Source: Bacteroidales bacterium (GTDB lineage Bacteria > Bacteroidota > Bacteroidia > Bacteroidales > UBA932). From it: a DNA stretch of 64,000 bases. This document shows positions 36,101-45,449 of this stretch, piece by piece. The notes beneath the pieces were generated by a model. That model did no database searches. It worked only from the letters and a program-made list of their open reading frames with translations, and was not told where the DNA came from. Where the stretch lies: NCBI GenBank assembly GCA_004552965.1, contig SFMU01000001.1, positions 1 to 64,000 on the forward strand. Reading direction: 5' to 3'. The position numbers and the translations under genes are program-made. Position 1 is the stretch's first letter. Each line of letters starts with the position of its first letter.

Positions 36101-37810
36101 ATGGCACAGGTAGTAATAATGCCCAAGCAAGGGCAATCAGTAGAAAGCTGCATCGTCTCCGAATTCAAGAAGAAAGTCGGTGACCAGGTTGCAGTGGGCG
36201 ATGTCCTGTTCAGCTATGAGACTGACAAGGCATCTTTTGATGAAGAATCCAAGGTGGCAGGAACCGTTCTTGCCTGCTTCTTTGCAGACGGGGATGAGAT
36301 TCCGGTTCTCACCAATGTGATGGTGATCGGAAACCCTGGTGAGTCATTCGCCGAGTTCGCTCCATCCGGAACCGCTCCGGTGGCAGAGACTCCGGCAGCT
36401 CCTGCGCCGGCCGCTCCGGCCGCCGCCCCGGCAGCCCCTGCTGCTCCTGCTGCAACTCCACACGAGGGCGTTGTCTTCATGCCGAAGAACGGCCAGTCCG
36501 TAGAGAGCTGCATAGTGTCTGAATTCAAGGTGAAGGTAGGTGACACCGTCAAGGCTGGCGATGTCCTCTTCAGCTATGAGACCGACAAGGCCTCCTTCGA
36601 TGAGGAAGCCAAGGTTGACGGTACGGTCCTCGCAATCTTCTGGAACGACGGCGATGAGATTCCTGTCCTCCAGAACGTCATGGTGATCGGCAAGCCGGGC
36701 GATTCTTTCGCAGAGTTCGATCCTAAGGCTTCCGCCGCCCCTGCAGCCGCTCCTGCCGCAACCGCAACTCCTGCCGCTGCCCCTGCGGCAACTCCTGCAG
36801 CAACCCCTGCCGCTGCCCCTGCAGCCGCTGTCGTCGCTGGCGCTCCTGTGTCCCCTAGGGCAAGGAAACTCGCCGAGGAGAAAGGTGTCAACACTGCAGC
36901 CATCGCAGGTACCGGCCCTCACGGACGCATCATCGAAAGGGATGTGATTGCCGCTGCTGCAGCACAGGGCCCACTCACCGGTCTTGCAAAGGCCAAGATG
37001 GCTGAAGGCGGTCTGGTTGCCGGTCCTGGCACGGGTCTCGCCGGAACGGTCAAGGGCTCCGATCTCAAGGTCTGGAAGGCCAACCACACCGAAATCGCCG
37101 GAGAAGGCGAGGAGTTCGAGGTCAAGAAGATGTCCAACATGAGGAAGATCATCGCCAAGTCGATGTACAACTCCCTCCAGAACTCCGCCCAGCTCACCCA
37201 TATGCTCGGTGCTGATGCAAGGAAGGTACAGGCTATCCGCAAGAAGGCCAAGAAGGCTCTCGAGGAAGGAAAGATCGATGTCAACATCACCATCAACGAC
37301 CTTGTCTGCTATGCAGTCATCAAGGCTCTCCTCAAGTTCCCTAACGTCAACTCCCACTGTCTCGGCGATGCTATGCGTCTGTTCAGGAATGTCAACCTCG
37401 GCATTGCTGTCGACACTGAGCGCGGTCTCATGGTCCCTGCAGTGAAGAATGCCAACGACCTGAATATCATCGGACTCTCGAAGAATCTCAAGAAGGTCGC
37501 AGAGGACTGCAAGAAGGGTTCGATCAGCCCTGACCTCCTTTCTTCCGAGGCTGCTTCCTTCACCGTTTCCAACCTTGGAGGCTTCGGCGTAGAGTACTTC
37601 ACTCCTATCATCAACGTGCCTCAGAGCGCGATCCTCGGAGTCGGTACCATCGTCGCCCGTCCTAAGGACCTCGGCAACGGCGTCTATGCCTTCGTTCCAT
37701 ACATGGGACTCAGCCTTACCTACGATCACCGCGCAATCGACGGCGGTGAGGCAACCAAGTTCCTCAAGCAGGTTGCTGTCGAGATCGAGAACCTTGAAGT
37801 TGAATTCTAA
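36101..37810 (+). CDS. 2-oxoacid dehydrogenase E2 (dihydrolipoamide acyltransferase) with two lipoyl domains
   Basis: E2 is the core of the pyruvate or related 2-oxoacid dehydrogenase complex and transfers the acyl group to CoA. Lipoyl domain 1 is residues 1-80 and domain 2 about 122-205; both have the lipoylation site ETDKASFDEE. The two are nearly identical, indicating a recent tandem duplication. An Ala/Pro linker leads to the E3-binding domain at about 250-285 ('VSPRARKLAEEKGVNTAAI'). The acyltransferase domain ends with the catalytic 'SLTYDHRAIDGG' near residue 541. E3 and E1 follow in the same operon; substrate identity is inferred. Confidence 0.92.
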   Translation: MAQVVIMPKQGQSVESCIVSEFKKKVGDQVAVGDVLFSYETDKASFDEESKVAGTVLACFFADGDEIPVLTNVMVIGNPGESFAEFAPSGTAPVAETPAAPAPAAPAAAPAAPAAPAATPHEGVVFMPKNGQSVESCIVSEFKVKVGDTVKAGDVLFSYETDKASFDEEAKVDGTVLAIFWNDGDEIPVLQNVMVIGKPGDSFAEFDPKASAAPAAAPAATATPAAAPAATPAATPAAAPAAAVVAGAPVSPRARKLAEEKGVNTAAIAGTGPHGRIIERDVIAAAAAQGPLTGLAKAKMAEGGLVAGPGTGLAGTVKGSDLKVWKANHTEIAGEGEEFEVKKMSNMRKIIAKSMYNSLQNSAQLTHMLGADARKVQAIRKKAKKALEEGKIDVNITINDLVCYAVIKALLKFPNVNSHCLGDAMRLFRNVNLGIAVDTERGLMVPAVKNANDLNIIGLSKNLKKVAEDCKKGSISPDLLSSEAASFTVSNLGGFGVEYFTPIINVPQSAILGVGTIVARPKDLGNGVYAFVPYMGLSLTYDHRAIDGGEATKFLKQVAVEIENLEVEF

Positions 37811-37827
37811 AAATATAACGGAATAAC

Positions 37828-39207
37828 ATGTTTGATGTAGCAATAATCGGTGGCGGTCCTGGTGGATACGTCGCAGCCGAAAGAGCCGGTGCAGCCGGTC
37901 TCAAGACCGTTCTTTTCGAAAGAAAGAACCTTGGCGGAGTATGTCTCAACGAAGGATGCATCCCTACCAAGACCCTTCTTTATGGCGCAAAGGTTTACAA
38001 CTACGCCGTCAACGGAGATCATTACGGAGTTTACACCGAGAACCCTACTTTCAAGTATGAAGAGTTCGTGGACCGCAAGGACAAGGTCGTGAAGAAGCTT
38101 GTCGGCGGCATCAGGAGCGCGATGAAGGGCTACAAGGTGGAGGTCGTCAACGCTACCGCCACAGTGAAGACCCGTACATCGGAGGGCATCGTAATCGAGG
38201 CTGAGGGCAAGGAATATGTTGCCGCGAACCTGCTGATCTGCACCGGTTCCGAGGCAGCCGTCCCACCGTTCCCTGGTCTGAAGGAGGCCGGCGACGTCAT
38301 CGTCACCAACCGTGAGATCCTCAACCTCCGCGAGCAGCCGAAGGAACTCGTCGTCATCGGCGGCGGTGTCATCGGTATGGAGTTCGCGGCATTCTACAGC
38401 ACAATCGGAACCAAGGTTACCGTCGTGGAGATGCTTCCTAAGATTCTCGGTCCTCTTGATGACGAGATTTCCACAATGCTTCAGGGCATCTATGCCAAGA
38501 GGGGAGTCAACTTCTGCCTCAAGTGCCAGGTGACCGGAATCGAAGGCAACACCGTGGTCTACAAGGATCCGGACGGAAAGGAGTGCCGCGTCAGCGGAGA
38601 CAAGATCCTCGTCAGCGTCGGCCGTCGCGCCAACATCAACACCTGCGGAGTCGAGAATCTCGGCGTCGAGATGCTCCTCAACCGCGGAGGCAAGCCTTGC
38701 GGAATCAAGGTGGACGAGCACATGCGTACGAATATTCCTAATGTCTATGCCGCAGGCGACATCACCGGCTTCTCCATGCTTGCCCACACTGCAAGCCGCG
38801 AAGGCGAGGTCGCAATCAACAACATCCTCGGCAAGAAGGATGTCATGCGCTACAACGCCATCCCGGGCGTCGTCTACACCAATCCTGAGGTCGCCGGTGT
38901 AGGTCTCACAGAGGCTGAAGCCAAGGCAAAGGGCATCGACTACAAGGTGGCCAAGCTCCCTATGGCATATTCAGGCCGCTTCGTCGCAGAGAACGAGGGC
39001 GGTGAAGGAATATGCAAGCTCATCGTCGGAGCCAGGTACCATGAGATTCTCGGAGCCCACATGCTCGGCAACCCTTGCTCTGAAATTCTCCAGAGCATGT
39101 GCATCGCAATCGAGCAGGAGATGACCATCGAGCAGATCAAGGAAGTCGTCTTCCCTCATCCTACCGTCGGCGAGATCATCAAGGAGACCGCATTTTCACT
39201 GAAATAA
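37828..39207 (+). CDS. lpdA: Dihydrolipoyl dehydrogenase (E3)
   Basis: E3 reoxidises the lipoyl arm and makes NADH. The 459-residue flavoprotein has the FAD loop 'VAIIGGGPGGYVAAERA', the redox pair in 'GGVCLNEGCIPTKT' (Cys39 and Cys44), the NAD loop 'VVIGGGVIGMEFAAFY' and 'VYAAGDITGFSMLAHTASRE'. The C-terminal His-Glu pair appears in 'FPHPTVGEIIKE'. It lies 17 bp after E2 and 24 bp before E1. Confidence 0.96.
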   Translation: MFDVAIIGGGPGGYVAAERAGAAGLKTVLFERKNLGGVCLNEGCIPTKTLLYGAKVYNYAVNGDHYGVYTENPTFKYEEFVDRKDKVVKKLVGGIRSAMKGYKVEVVNATATVKTRTSEGIVIEAEGKEYVAANLLICTGSEAAVPPFPGLKEAGDVIVTNREILNLREQPKELVVIGGGVIGMEFAAFYSTIGTKVTVVEMLPKILGPLDDEISTMLQGIYAKRGVNFCLKCQVTGIEGNTVVYKDPDGKECRVSGDKILVSVGRRANINTCGVENLGVEMLLNRGGKPCGIKVDEHMRTNIPNVYAAGDITGFSMLAHTASREGEVAINNILGKKDVMRYNAIPGVVYTNPEVAGVGLTEAEAKAKGIDYKVAKLPMAYSGRFVAENEGGEGICKLIVGARYHEILGAHMLGNPCSEILQSMCIAIEQEMTIEQIKEVVFPHPTVGEIIKETAFSLK

Positions 39208-39231
39208 TAACTAAACAAATAGCATTCAATC

Positions 39232-41718
39232 ATGCCAAAGTCACTTTACATCGATCCGGACAAAATCCTCCACCAGGAGGCCAAGTCCAAGATTACATTC
39301 CCTGAGGTTCCTGTCATGACCTATGACAAGACCGTCAAGCAGGAACTTGAAGAGAAGAACTTCACCGAGAAGGACCTTCTCAACATCTACCGCGACATGT
39401 TCGTCATCCGCGAGTTCGAGACAATGCTCAACCTTGTCAAGACCACCGGAGGCTACAATGGAGTCGCTTACAACAATCCGGGCCCTGCCCACCTTTCAAT
39501 GGGTCAGGAGGCAGCCGCTGTCGGTATGGCATACACCCTTACCACTGACGACTTCATCTTCGGTTCACACCGCTCCCATGGTGAAATCCTTGCCAAGGGA
39601 ATGCGTTCGATCGAGATTCTTCCTGAGGCTGAACTCGAGAAGATCATGAACGAGTTCTGGGACGGCGCCACCAACAATGTCGCCAACAAGGACTTCAAGG
39701 GCACTGTAAAGGAGAAGGGTATCCGCTTCCTCCTCTACGGAGCAATGGCTGAGATTTTCGCCCGTACCACCGGTTTCAACAAGGGTCTCGGCGGATCGAT
39801 GCACACTTTCTTCACTCCGTTCGGCATCATGCCTAACAATGCAATCGTCGGCGGTTCAGGTTCGATCGCTGCCGGTGCAGCCCTCTACAAGAAGGTAAAC
39901 CGCAAGCCGGGCATGGTTGTCGCCAACCTCGGTGACGGTGCCATGGCACGCGGTCCGGTCCTCGAAGGAATGACCTTCGCTTCGATGGATCAGTTCAATA
40001 CACTCTGGGAAGGTGACATGAAGGGCGGTCTTCCGCTCATGATCAATGTCATGGACAACCAGTACGCAATGGGTGGCCAGACCAGAGGCGAGACCATGGG
40101 CTATACCTATCCTGCACGTCTTGGAGCCGGCTTCAATCCTGAGGCATGGCACGCAGAGCGTGTCGACGGTTACAACCCTCTCGCTGTCATCGATGCTTAC
40201 CGTCGCAAGAAGGCCCTCATCGAAAAGAAGGAAGGACCATGCCTTCTCGATGTCGTCACCTACCGTTACAGCGGACACTCGCCTAGTGACCAGGATTCCT
40301 ACCGTACAAAGGAGGAGAAGGAAGCCTGGATGGCACAGGACTGCATCGTAGCCTTCGGCAAGAAACTCATCGAGGCCGGTGTGGCTTCACAGGCCGATCT
40401 CGACAAGATCCAGGCTGACATGAAGGATGTGATCTTCGAGATGTACAAGCTCGCCATCGACGAGACCGTATCTCCACGTATGGATCTCATCCACAACCAG
40501 GAGCTCCTCGGAGACATGATGTTCTCCAACGGCAGCGTGGATTCATTCGGCGGCGACACCAAGCCTGATGTCAACATGCCGATGGAGGAGAACCCTCGCG
40601 TCAAGCAGATTGCCGGCAAGAGCCGCTACTATCTCGATGCCGCAGGCAAGCCAGTGTCGAAGATGAAGATGTACAACATCAAGGACGGTCTCTTCGAGGC
40701 TATCATCGACCGCTTCTACAAGGACTCTACCCTTATCGCATACGGTGAGGAGAACCGTGAGTGGGGCGGTGCGTTCGCAGTTTACCGCGGACTTACCGAG
40801 GCACTTCCATATCACCGTCTCTTCAACTCTCCTATCGCCGAGGCAGCCATCATCGGCACGGCTCTCGGTTATGCTATGTGCGGCGGCCGTGTGATCCCTG
40901 AGATCATGTACTGCGACTTCCTCGGATGCTGCGGCGATGAAATCTTCAACCAGCTTCCTAAGTGGCAGGCGATGTCAGGAAACATCCTCAAGATGCCTGT
41001 TGTAGTACGCGTTTCAGTCGGTTCGAAGTACGGTGCACAGCACTCACAGGACTGGACGAGCCTCTGCTGCCATATTCCTGGACTCAAGGTCGTCTTCCCT
41101 GTAACTCCTTACGATGCAAAGGGTCTTATGAACACCGCTCTCCAGGGAACTGACCCTGTCATCTTCTTCGAGAGCCAGAGAATCTACGACAAGGGTGAGG
41201 AATTCCACACAGAGGGCGTTCCTACCGGCTACTACGAGATTCCGTTCGGTGAACCGGACATCAAGCGTGAGGGTAAGGATGTAACCTTCCTCACCATCGG
41301 CGCCACCCTCTACCGCGCTCTCGAGGCAGCAAAGCAGCTCAAGGAGAAGTACGGAATGGAGGCTGAGGTCATCGATGCCCGCACCCTCGTTCCGTTCAAC
41401 TACGAAAAGGTCATCAAGTCCGTCAAGAAGACCGGACGCATCATCATCGCCGGTGATGCTTCTGCAAGGGGATCATTCCTCAACGACCTCGCTGCCAACA
41501 TCGCAGACCTCTGCTTCGACTACCTCGACGCAGCCCCTGTCGTCCTCGGTTCACGCAACTGGATCACCCCTTGCCACGAGCTCGAAGAGGCATTCTTCCC
41601 TCAGCCAAGCTGGTTCCTCGACGCAATCAACGAGAAGATCGTTCCTCTCAAGGACTACGTTCCTACTACCAACATGACTGCAGCACAGACCATCCTCAGA
41701 AGCAAGAAGGGTGTCTAG
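39232..41718 (+). CDS. 2-oxoacid dehydrogenase E1, alpha and beta fused
   Basis: This 828-residue protein joins the E1 alpha domain (about residues 40-420) and the E1 beta domain (about 480-828) in one chain. Alpha contains the thiamine diphosphate motif starting 'NLGDGAMARGPVLEGM' and 'DVVTYRYSGHSPSDQDSYRT'. Beta contains 'YGEENREWGGAFAVYRGLTE', 'PIAEAAIIGTALGYAMCGGR' and 'EVIDARTLVPFNYEKV'. Such fusions are common in Bacteroidota and are annotated as pyruvate or branched-chain 2-oxoacid dehydrogenase. The operon alone does not settle whether the substrate is pyruvate, branched-chain 2-oxoacid or acetoin. Confidence 0.9.
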   Translation: MPKSLYIDPDKILHQEAKSKITFPEVPVMTYDKTVKQELEEKNFTEKDLLNIYRDMFVIREFETMLNLVKTTGGYNGVAYNNPGPAHLSMGQEAAAVGMAYTLTTDDFIFGSHRSHGEILAKGMRSIEILPEAELEKIMNEFWDGATNNVANKDFKGTVKEKGIRFLLYGAMAEIFARTTGFNKGLGGSMHTFFTPFGIMPNNAIVGGSGSIAAGAALYKKVNRKPGMVVANLGDGAMARGPVLEGMTFASMDQFNTLWEGDMKGGLPLMINVMDNQYAMGGQTRGETMGYTYPARLGAGFNPEAWHAERVDGYNPLAVIDAYRRKKALIEKKEGPCLLDVVTYRYSGHSPSDQDSYRTKEEKEAWMAQDCIVAFGKKLIEAGVASQADLDKIQADMKDVIFEMYKLAIDETVSPRMDLIHNQELLGDMMFSNGSVDSFGGDTKPDVNMPMEENPRVKQIAGKSRYYLDAAGKPVSKMKMYNIKDGLFEAIIDRFYKDSTLIAYGEENREWGGAFAVYRGLTEALPYHRLFNSPIAEAAIIGTALGYAMCGGRVIPEIMYCDFLGCCGDEIFNQLPKWQAMSGNILKMPVVVRVSVGSKYGAQHSQDWTSLCCHIPGLKVVFPVTPYDAKGLMNTALQGTDPVIFFESQRIYDKGEEFHTEGVPTGYYEIPFGEPDIKREGKDVTFLTIGATLYRALEAAKQLKEKYGMEAEVIDARTLVPFNYEKVIKSVKKTGRIIIAGDASARGSFLNDLAANIADLCFDYLDAAPVVLGSRNWITPCHELEEAFFPQPSWFLDAINEKIVPLKDYVPTTNMTAAQTILRSKKGV

Positions 41719-41738
41719 TTTCAACCAATTGATTTTTA

Positions 41739-43019
41739 ATGAATATGAAGACAAAAGCAGTACGCCTTTATGGCCAGTGTGACCTCAGGCTCGAGGAATT
41801 CGAGCTTCCTGCAATGAAGGAAGACGAAATCCTTGCCAAGGTTGTCTGTGACAGCATCTGCATGTCATCCTATAAGTCATCCCACCAGGGAGCCGACCAC
41901 AAGAGGGTCCCTGATGACATCGCCGAGAACCCTACCATGATCGGTCACGAGTTCGCCGGTGAGATTGTCGAGGTCGGAAGCAAGTGGCAGGGACAGTTCA
42001 AGCCGGGTGACAAATTCTCCATCCAGCCTGCGATCAACTACGAGAACGGTCCTGTCGGCATTCTTTCCGCTCCGGGATATTCATACCGCTACATCGGTGG
42101 CGACGCTACCTATGTAATCATCCCTAACGAGGTGATGGAGCAGGGCTGCCTTCTCCCATACAACGGTGAGGCATTCTATCCTGCATCGCTGAGCGAGCCG
42201 CTTTCCTGCGTAGTCGGCGCCATCCATGCCAACTACCACACAACTCCGGGCAGCTATGTCCACTCCATGGACATCAAGGAGAATGGCAAGATGGCTCTTC
42301 TGGCCGGTGTCGGTCCGATGGGTCTTGCCATGATCAACTATGTCCTCCATCGCGAGGACCGTCATCCTTCGCTCTTCGTTGTCACTGACATCGACCAGGC
42401 TCGTCTTGACCGCGCAGCTTCCCTTTACACCAAGGAATATGCAGCATCACGCGGCATCGAGCTTCACTATGTCAACACCAAGGAAGGTGACGCTGTGGCT
42501 ACCCTGAGGGAGATCAGCGGCGGTACCGGTTACGACGAGGTTGTCGTCATGGCTCCGGTCGCTCCGGTTGTCGAGCAGGGTGATGCAATCCTTGCCCAGG
42601 ACGGTTGCCTGAACTTCTTCTCAGGCCCAAGCAAGACCGATTTCAGCGCCAGGTTCAATTTCTACAATGTGCATTACGCTTCCACCCACATCGTCGGCAC
42701 CAGCGGTGGCAACACCGATGACATGAAGGAGTCTCTTGACCTTATGGGCAAGGGTCTGGATCCTGCCGGTCTGGTTACCCACATCGGTGGTCTCAATGCC
42801 GTTGTGGACACAACTCTCAACCTTCCTTCGATCCCTGGTGGCAAGAAGCTTATCTACACTCACATCGAGATGCCTCTTACTGCCATTGCAGACTTCGCCG
42901 AGAAGGGCAAGACCAATCCGGTCTACGCTCATCTCGATGAGCTTTGCAAGGCCAACATGGGTCTGTGGAACGCTGAGGCCGAGAAATATCTTCTCGCCAA
43001 TGCTGACAAGCTGAACTAG
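41739..43019 (+). CDS. Zinc-type medium-chain dehydrogenase, sorbose-1-phosphate reductase-like
   Basis: The 426-residue protein is a medium-chain dehydrogenase/reductase. Near the N-terminus 'CDSICMSSYKSSHQGADHKR' and 'MIGHEFAGEIVEVG' hold the catalytic zinc site (Cys, His, Glu). The Rossmann loop is 'ALLAGVGPMGLAMINYVL'. The usual four-cysteine structural zinc loop is missing, as in the L-sorbose-1-phosphate reductase (SorE) branch. It starts 20 bp after E1 and shares its operon, ending at a strong terminator. The second in-frame ATG (41745) is inside GAATATG and may be the true start. The substrate, probably a sugar phosphate or polyol, is not evident. Confidence 0.75.
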   Translation: MNMKTKAVRLYGQCDLRLEEFELPAMKEDEILAKVVCDSICMSSYKSSHQGADHKRVPDDIAENPTMIGHEFAGEIVEVGSKWQGQFKPGDKFSIQPAINYENGPVGILSAPGYSYRYIGGDATYVIIPNEVMEQGCLLPYNGEAFYPASLSEPLSCVVGAIHANYHTTPGSYVHSMDIKENGKMALLAGVGPMGLAMINYVLHREDRHPSLFVVTDIDQARLDRAASLYTKEYAASRGIELHYVNTKEGDAVATLREISGGTGYDEVVVMAPVAPVVEQGDAILAQDGCLNFFSGPSKTDFSARFNFYNVHYASTHIVGTSGGNTDDMKESLDLMGKGLDPAGLVTHIGGLNAVVDTTLNLPSIPGGKKLIYTHIEMPLTAIADFAEKGKTNPVYAHLDELCKANMGLWNAEAEKYLLANADKLN

Positions 43020-43049
43020 GTTCCCTCAAGGAATACCATAGAAACGATC

Positions 43050-43097
43050 AAGGGTGACCGTCACAGTCTCAGATGCTGAACGGTCACCCTTCTTTTT
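43050..43097 (+). terminator. Intrinsic terminator of the 2-oxoacid dehydrogenase operon
   Basis: AAGGGTGACCGT (43050-43061) and ACGGTCACCCTT (43080-43091) form a perfect 12-bp stem with an 18-base loop, followed by CTTTTT. This is the strongest rho-independent terminator in the window. Confidence 0.9.
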
Positions 43098-43122
43098 ATC
43101 CTGAATCGGGAGATTGGCCGGT

Positions 43123-43986
43123 CTACTTGTCCGTGAAGCCCATATCCGGATCGGTCAGAGACTCTCTGAACCAATCCAGATGGTGGGGCAGGACCCAGAC
43201 CCAGTATTGCCACCTGTGGCGGGCGGGGGACAATAACAAGATGCAGTCAAGAGACAACTCCCTGCACCTGGCAGCGAACTCTTCACTCGCAGGCAGGAAG
43301 GTCTTGTCGAGGGTTCCGCAGCTCACCACAAGGAGTTTGCCTCCGCCTGGGAGGGCATCCTCCCCACAGGCCTCTTTCACCCGTTCGAGCCTATTCACGG
43401 CCGACTGGGCCTCGCAGAGAGGGTCTTCTATGTCGGTTGCCCCGAGCATAGGCGGAATCAGAAACTTTGAACCGCCGGAATGCCTGAGGTCCAGCACCCC
43501 GCTCATGGAGCCTGCCCCGCGGAAAAATTCCGGATGATCCAGGAATATGTTCATGGCCCCGTGACCGCCCATCGACAGCCCGTCGATGAAGGTCCTGTCG
43601 GGTTCGAGACCATATTCATTGTCTATCAGCGGCCACAGTTCCTCCCAGAAGAATGTCCGCCACTTCATCCCTGTGCTGTCCACCTTGTCGATGTACCAGC
43701 TGTCATAGAATCCGTCCGGGCAGATGATTCTGAAGCCATATTCATTGCTGAGCCCTTGCAGGTCAGTGTTGCGGCTCCAGTCCCTGAAGCAGCCACTCCA
43801 GCCATGAAGCAGGAAAAGTGTCGGTATGTCGCGCTCGCGTTCTCCTTCCCTCAGGGGTGAGAACACCAGCACGCTGTCATTGCACCTGAGGTTTTCGGAC
43901 TCGACCACCAGCAGGTCCTGTCCGAAAGCGGCCGGCAGGCAGAATGCCAGACCCGCCGCCAATGTGATCAACAGACGTTTTGTCAT
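43123..43986 (-). CDS. Secreted alpha/beta-hydrolase esterase
   Basis: This 287-residue protein has a signal peptide (about residues 1-22, ending AAFGQ) and an esterase-D-like fold. 'LFLLHGWSGCFRDWS' forms the oxyanion-hole region, 'FIDGLSMGGHGAMNIFLDHP' contains the nucleophile Ser, and 'SPARHRWQYW' supplies the likely catalytic His. Related enzymes remove acetyl, feruloyl or similar esters from carbohydrates. It overlaps the transporter gene by one base (TGATG), so it probably helps prepare a uronate-containing substrate for uptake; the exact substrate is unknown. Confidence 0.8.
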   Translation of the reverse strand: MTKRLLITLAAGLAFCLPAAFGQDLLVVESENLRCNDSVLVFSPLREGERERDIPTLFLLHGWSGCFRDWSRNTDLQGLSNEYGFRIICPDGFYDSWYIDKVDSTGMKWRTFFWEELWPLIDNEYGLEPDRTFIDGLSMGGHGAMNIFLDHPEFFRGAGSMSGVLDLRHSGGSKFLIPPMLGATDIEDPLCEAQSAVNRLERVKEACGEDALPGGGKLLVVSCGTLDKTFLPASEEFAARCRELSLDCILLLSPARHRWQYWVWVLPHHLDWFRESLTDPDMGFTDK

Positions 43987-45449
43987 CAGTATTCGATAGC
44001 TTTGTATCTAGGAACAAGGATCTTCATGAATGCCCAGGCAACAAGGTAGGCGATGCCGCAGAAGCAGAACATGATGAAATAGCCAGCCGGCTTGCCTTCG
44101 AAGCCTAGGAAGCTGAAGGAGGCTCCAGCATTCTCGGCGAAGGTGAATAGATTACCTGCAACCTTCTGGATGATCATCGAGCCCAGGCCTCCGGCCATCG
44201 CACCTATTCCCGTGATGGTGGCTATGGTGCTCTTCGGGAACATGTCGCCGATGGTGCTGAAGAGGTTGGCGGACCAGGCCTGGTGTCCGGCTCCGGCAAG
44301 ACCGATCAGCACTGCAGGCCACCAAGGCGAATTCGTGCTCATTCCTAGAGGCTGCGCAAGAAGGGCGGCGATAGGGAAGAACGCGAAGATGAGCATCGAC
44401 AGCATTCTGCCTGAATATGGGTTCATCCCTTTCCTTTCCACGAACAGTTTCGGCAGATAGCCTCCGAAGATGGACAGCACCGTCACGATGAGGTAGAGAG
44501 TGAATATGAGCGCCTGTCCCAGACCTGAAGTGGCCGGAGCATCGAACTGGTTGCTGAAATAGGATGGAGCCCAGAACAGGAAGAACCACCAGACACTGTC
44601 AGTTAAGAATTTTCCGACAATGAAGGACCAGGTCTGCCTGTATTTGAAGCAGGTGAGGAACGGAATGGCTTTCTCGCTTGCGATTGCCGCCTTCTCTGAG
44701 GCTTCAAGTTCATCGTCCTGGTGGATGTAGTCAAGCTCTGCCTGGTTGACATGCTTGCTGTTTTCCGGCTTGTCGTACATGAAAGTCCAGAAGAACATCC
44801 AGACAAATCCGAGGGCTCCGATGATGATGAAGGACATCTCCCAGCCGAATTTGACTGCAAGCGGCGGGATGAGAAGAGGAGCGGCCAGAGCGCCTACCGA
44901 TGCTCCTGCATTGAATATGGAGGTGGCGAAGGCCCTGTCCTTTTTCGGGAAATATTCAGCAGTCACCTTGATGGCTGCAGGAAAGTTTCCGGACTCTCCC
45001 AGGGCGAGGATGCCTCTGCAGAGAAGGAACAGGTAGACCGATGTCGTGGATACAGCCAGCGCTATGTTGCTTCCTGCCTCGATTCCCTTGAGGGCAGCCG
45101 TGCTCTCGATTCCGTCGGTGAAGAGGACGGTGGCAATGCCGCAGCCGGCATGCATGCAGGCACCGAGGGACCACACTCCGATGGCGATAAGGTAGCCCTT
45201 CTTGGTCCCCATCCAATCGACGAATTTGCCTGCGAACAGGCAGGCGATTGCGTAGAGGATGGAGAAGAAGGACGTGATGGTTCCGTAGTTGGCGTCTGTC
45301 CAATGGAACTCCGGTTTGATGAACTCCTCATAGGTGAGTGAAAGGACCTGACGGTCGAGGTAGTTCACGGTTGTCGCGACGAAGAGCAGTGAGCATAGCC
45401 ACCATCGCCAGTTTGTCATCAGTTTCTGTTGTGTTGTGCTTCGTGTCAT
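43986..45449 (-). CDS. MFS hexuronate transporter, ExuT-like
   Basis: The polytopic protein (487 residues from 45449, or 477 from the ATG at 45419, where 'MTNWRWWLCSLLFVATTVNY' matches the family start) belongs to the anion:cation symporter branch of the major facilitator superfamily. 'NYLDRQVLSLTYEEF' in helix 1 and 'ILALGESGNFPAAIKVTAEY' in helix 4 are typical of ExuT. An extended central loop carries 'ELDYIHQDDELEASEKAA'. With kdgA, kdgK and uxaC nearby, glucuronate or galacturonate is the probable substrate. The secreted esterase is coupled downstream. Confidence 0.85.
   Translation of the reverse strand: MTRSTTQQKLMTNWRWWLCSLLFVATTVNYLDRQVLSLTYEEFIKPEFHWTDANYGTITSFFSILYAIACLFAGKFVDWMGTKKGYLIAIGVWSLGACMHAGCGIATVLFTDGIESTAALKGIEAGSNIALAVSTTSVYLFLLCRGILALGESGNFPAAIKVTAEYFPKKDRAFATSIFNAGASVGALAAPLLIPPLAVKFGWEMSFIIIGALGFVWMFFWTFMYDKPENSKHVNQAELDYIHQDDELEASEKAAIASEKAIPFLTCFKYRQTWSFIVGKFLTDSVWWFFLFWAPSYFSNQFDAPATSGLGQALIFTLYLIVTVLSIFGGYLPKLFVERKGMNPYSGRMLSMLIFAFFPIAALLAQPLGMSTNSPWWPAVLIGLAGAGHQAWSANLFSTIGDMFPKSTIATITGIGAMAGGLGSMIIQKVAGNLFTFAENAGASFSFLGFEGKPAGYFIMFCFCGIAYLVAWAFMKILVPRYKAIEY

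Noticed and set aside
36380..36850. GC-rich repetitive DNA resembling a tandem array
   Set aside because: These are the Ala/Pro linkers of the E2 protein, in frame and normal for the family.
36344..37843. Long antisense open frame opposite the E2 gene
   Set aside because: The forward strand encodes a clear dihydrolipoamide acyltransferase; the antisense product is a shadow of Ala/Pro codons.
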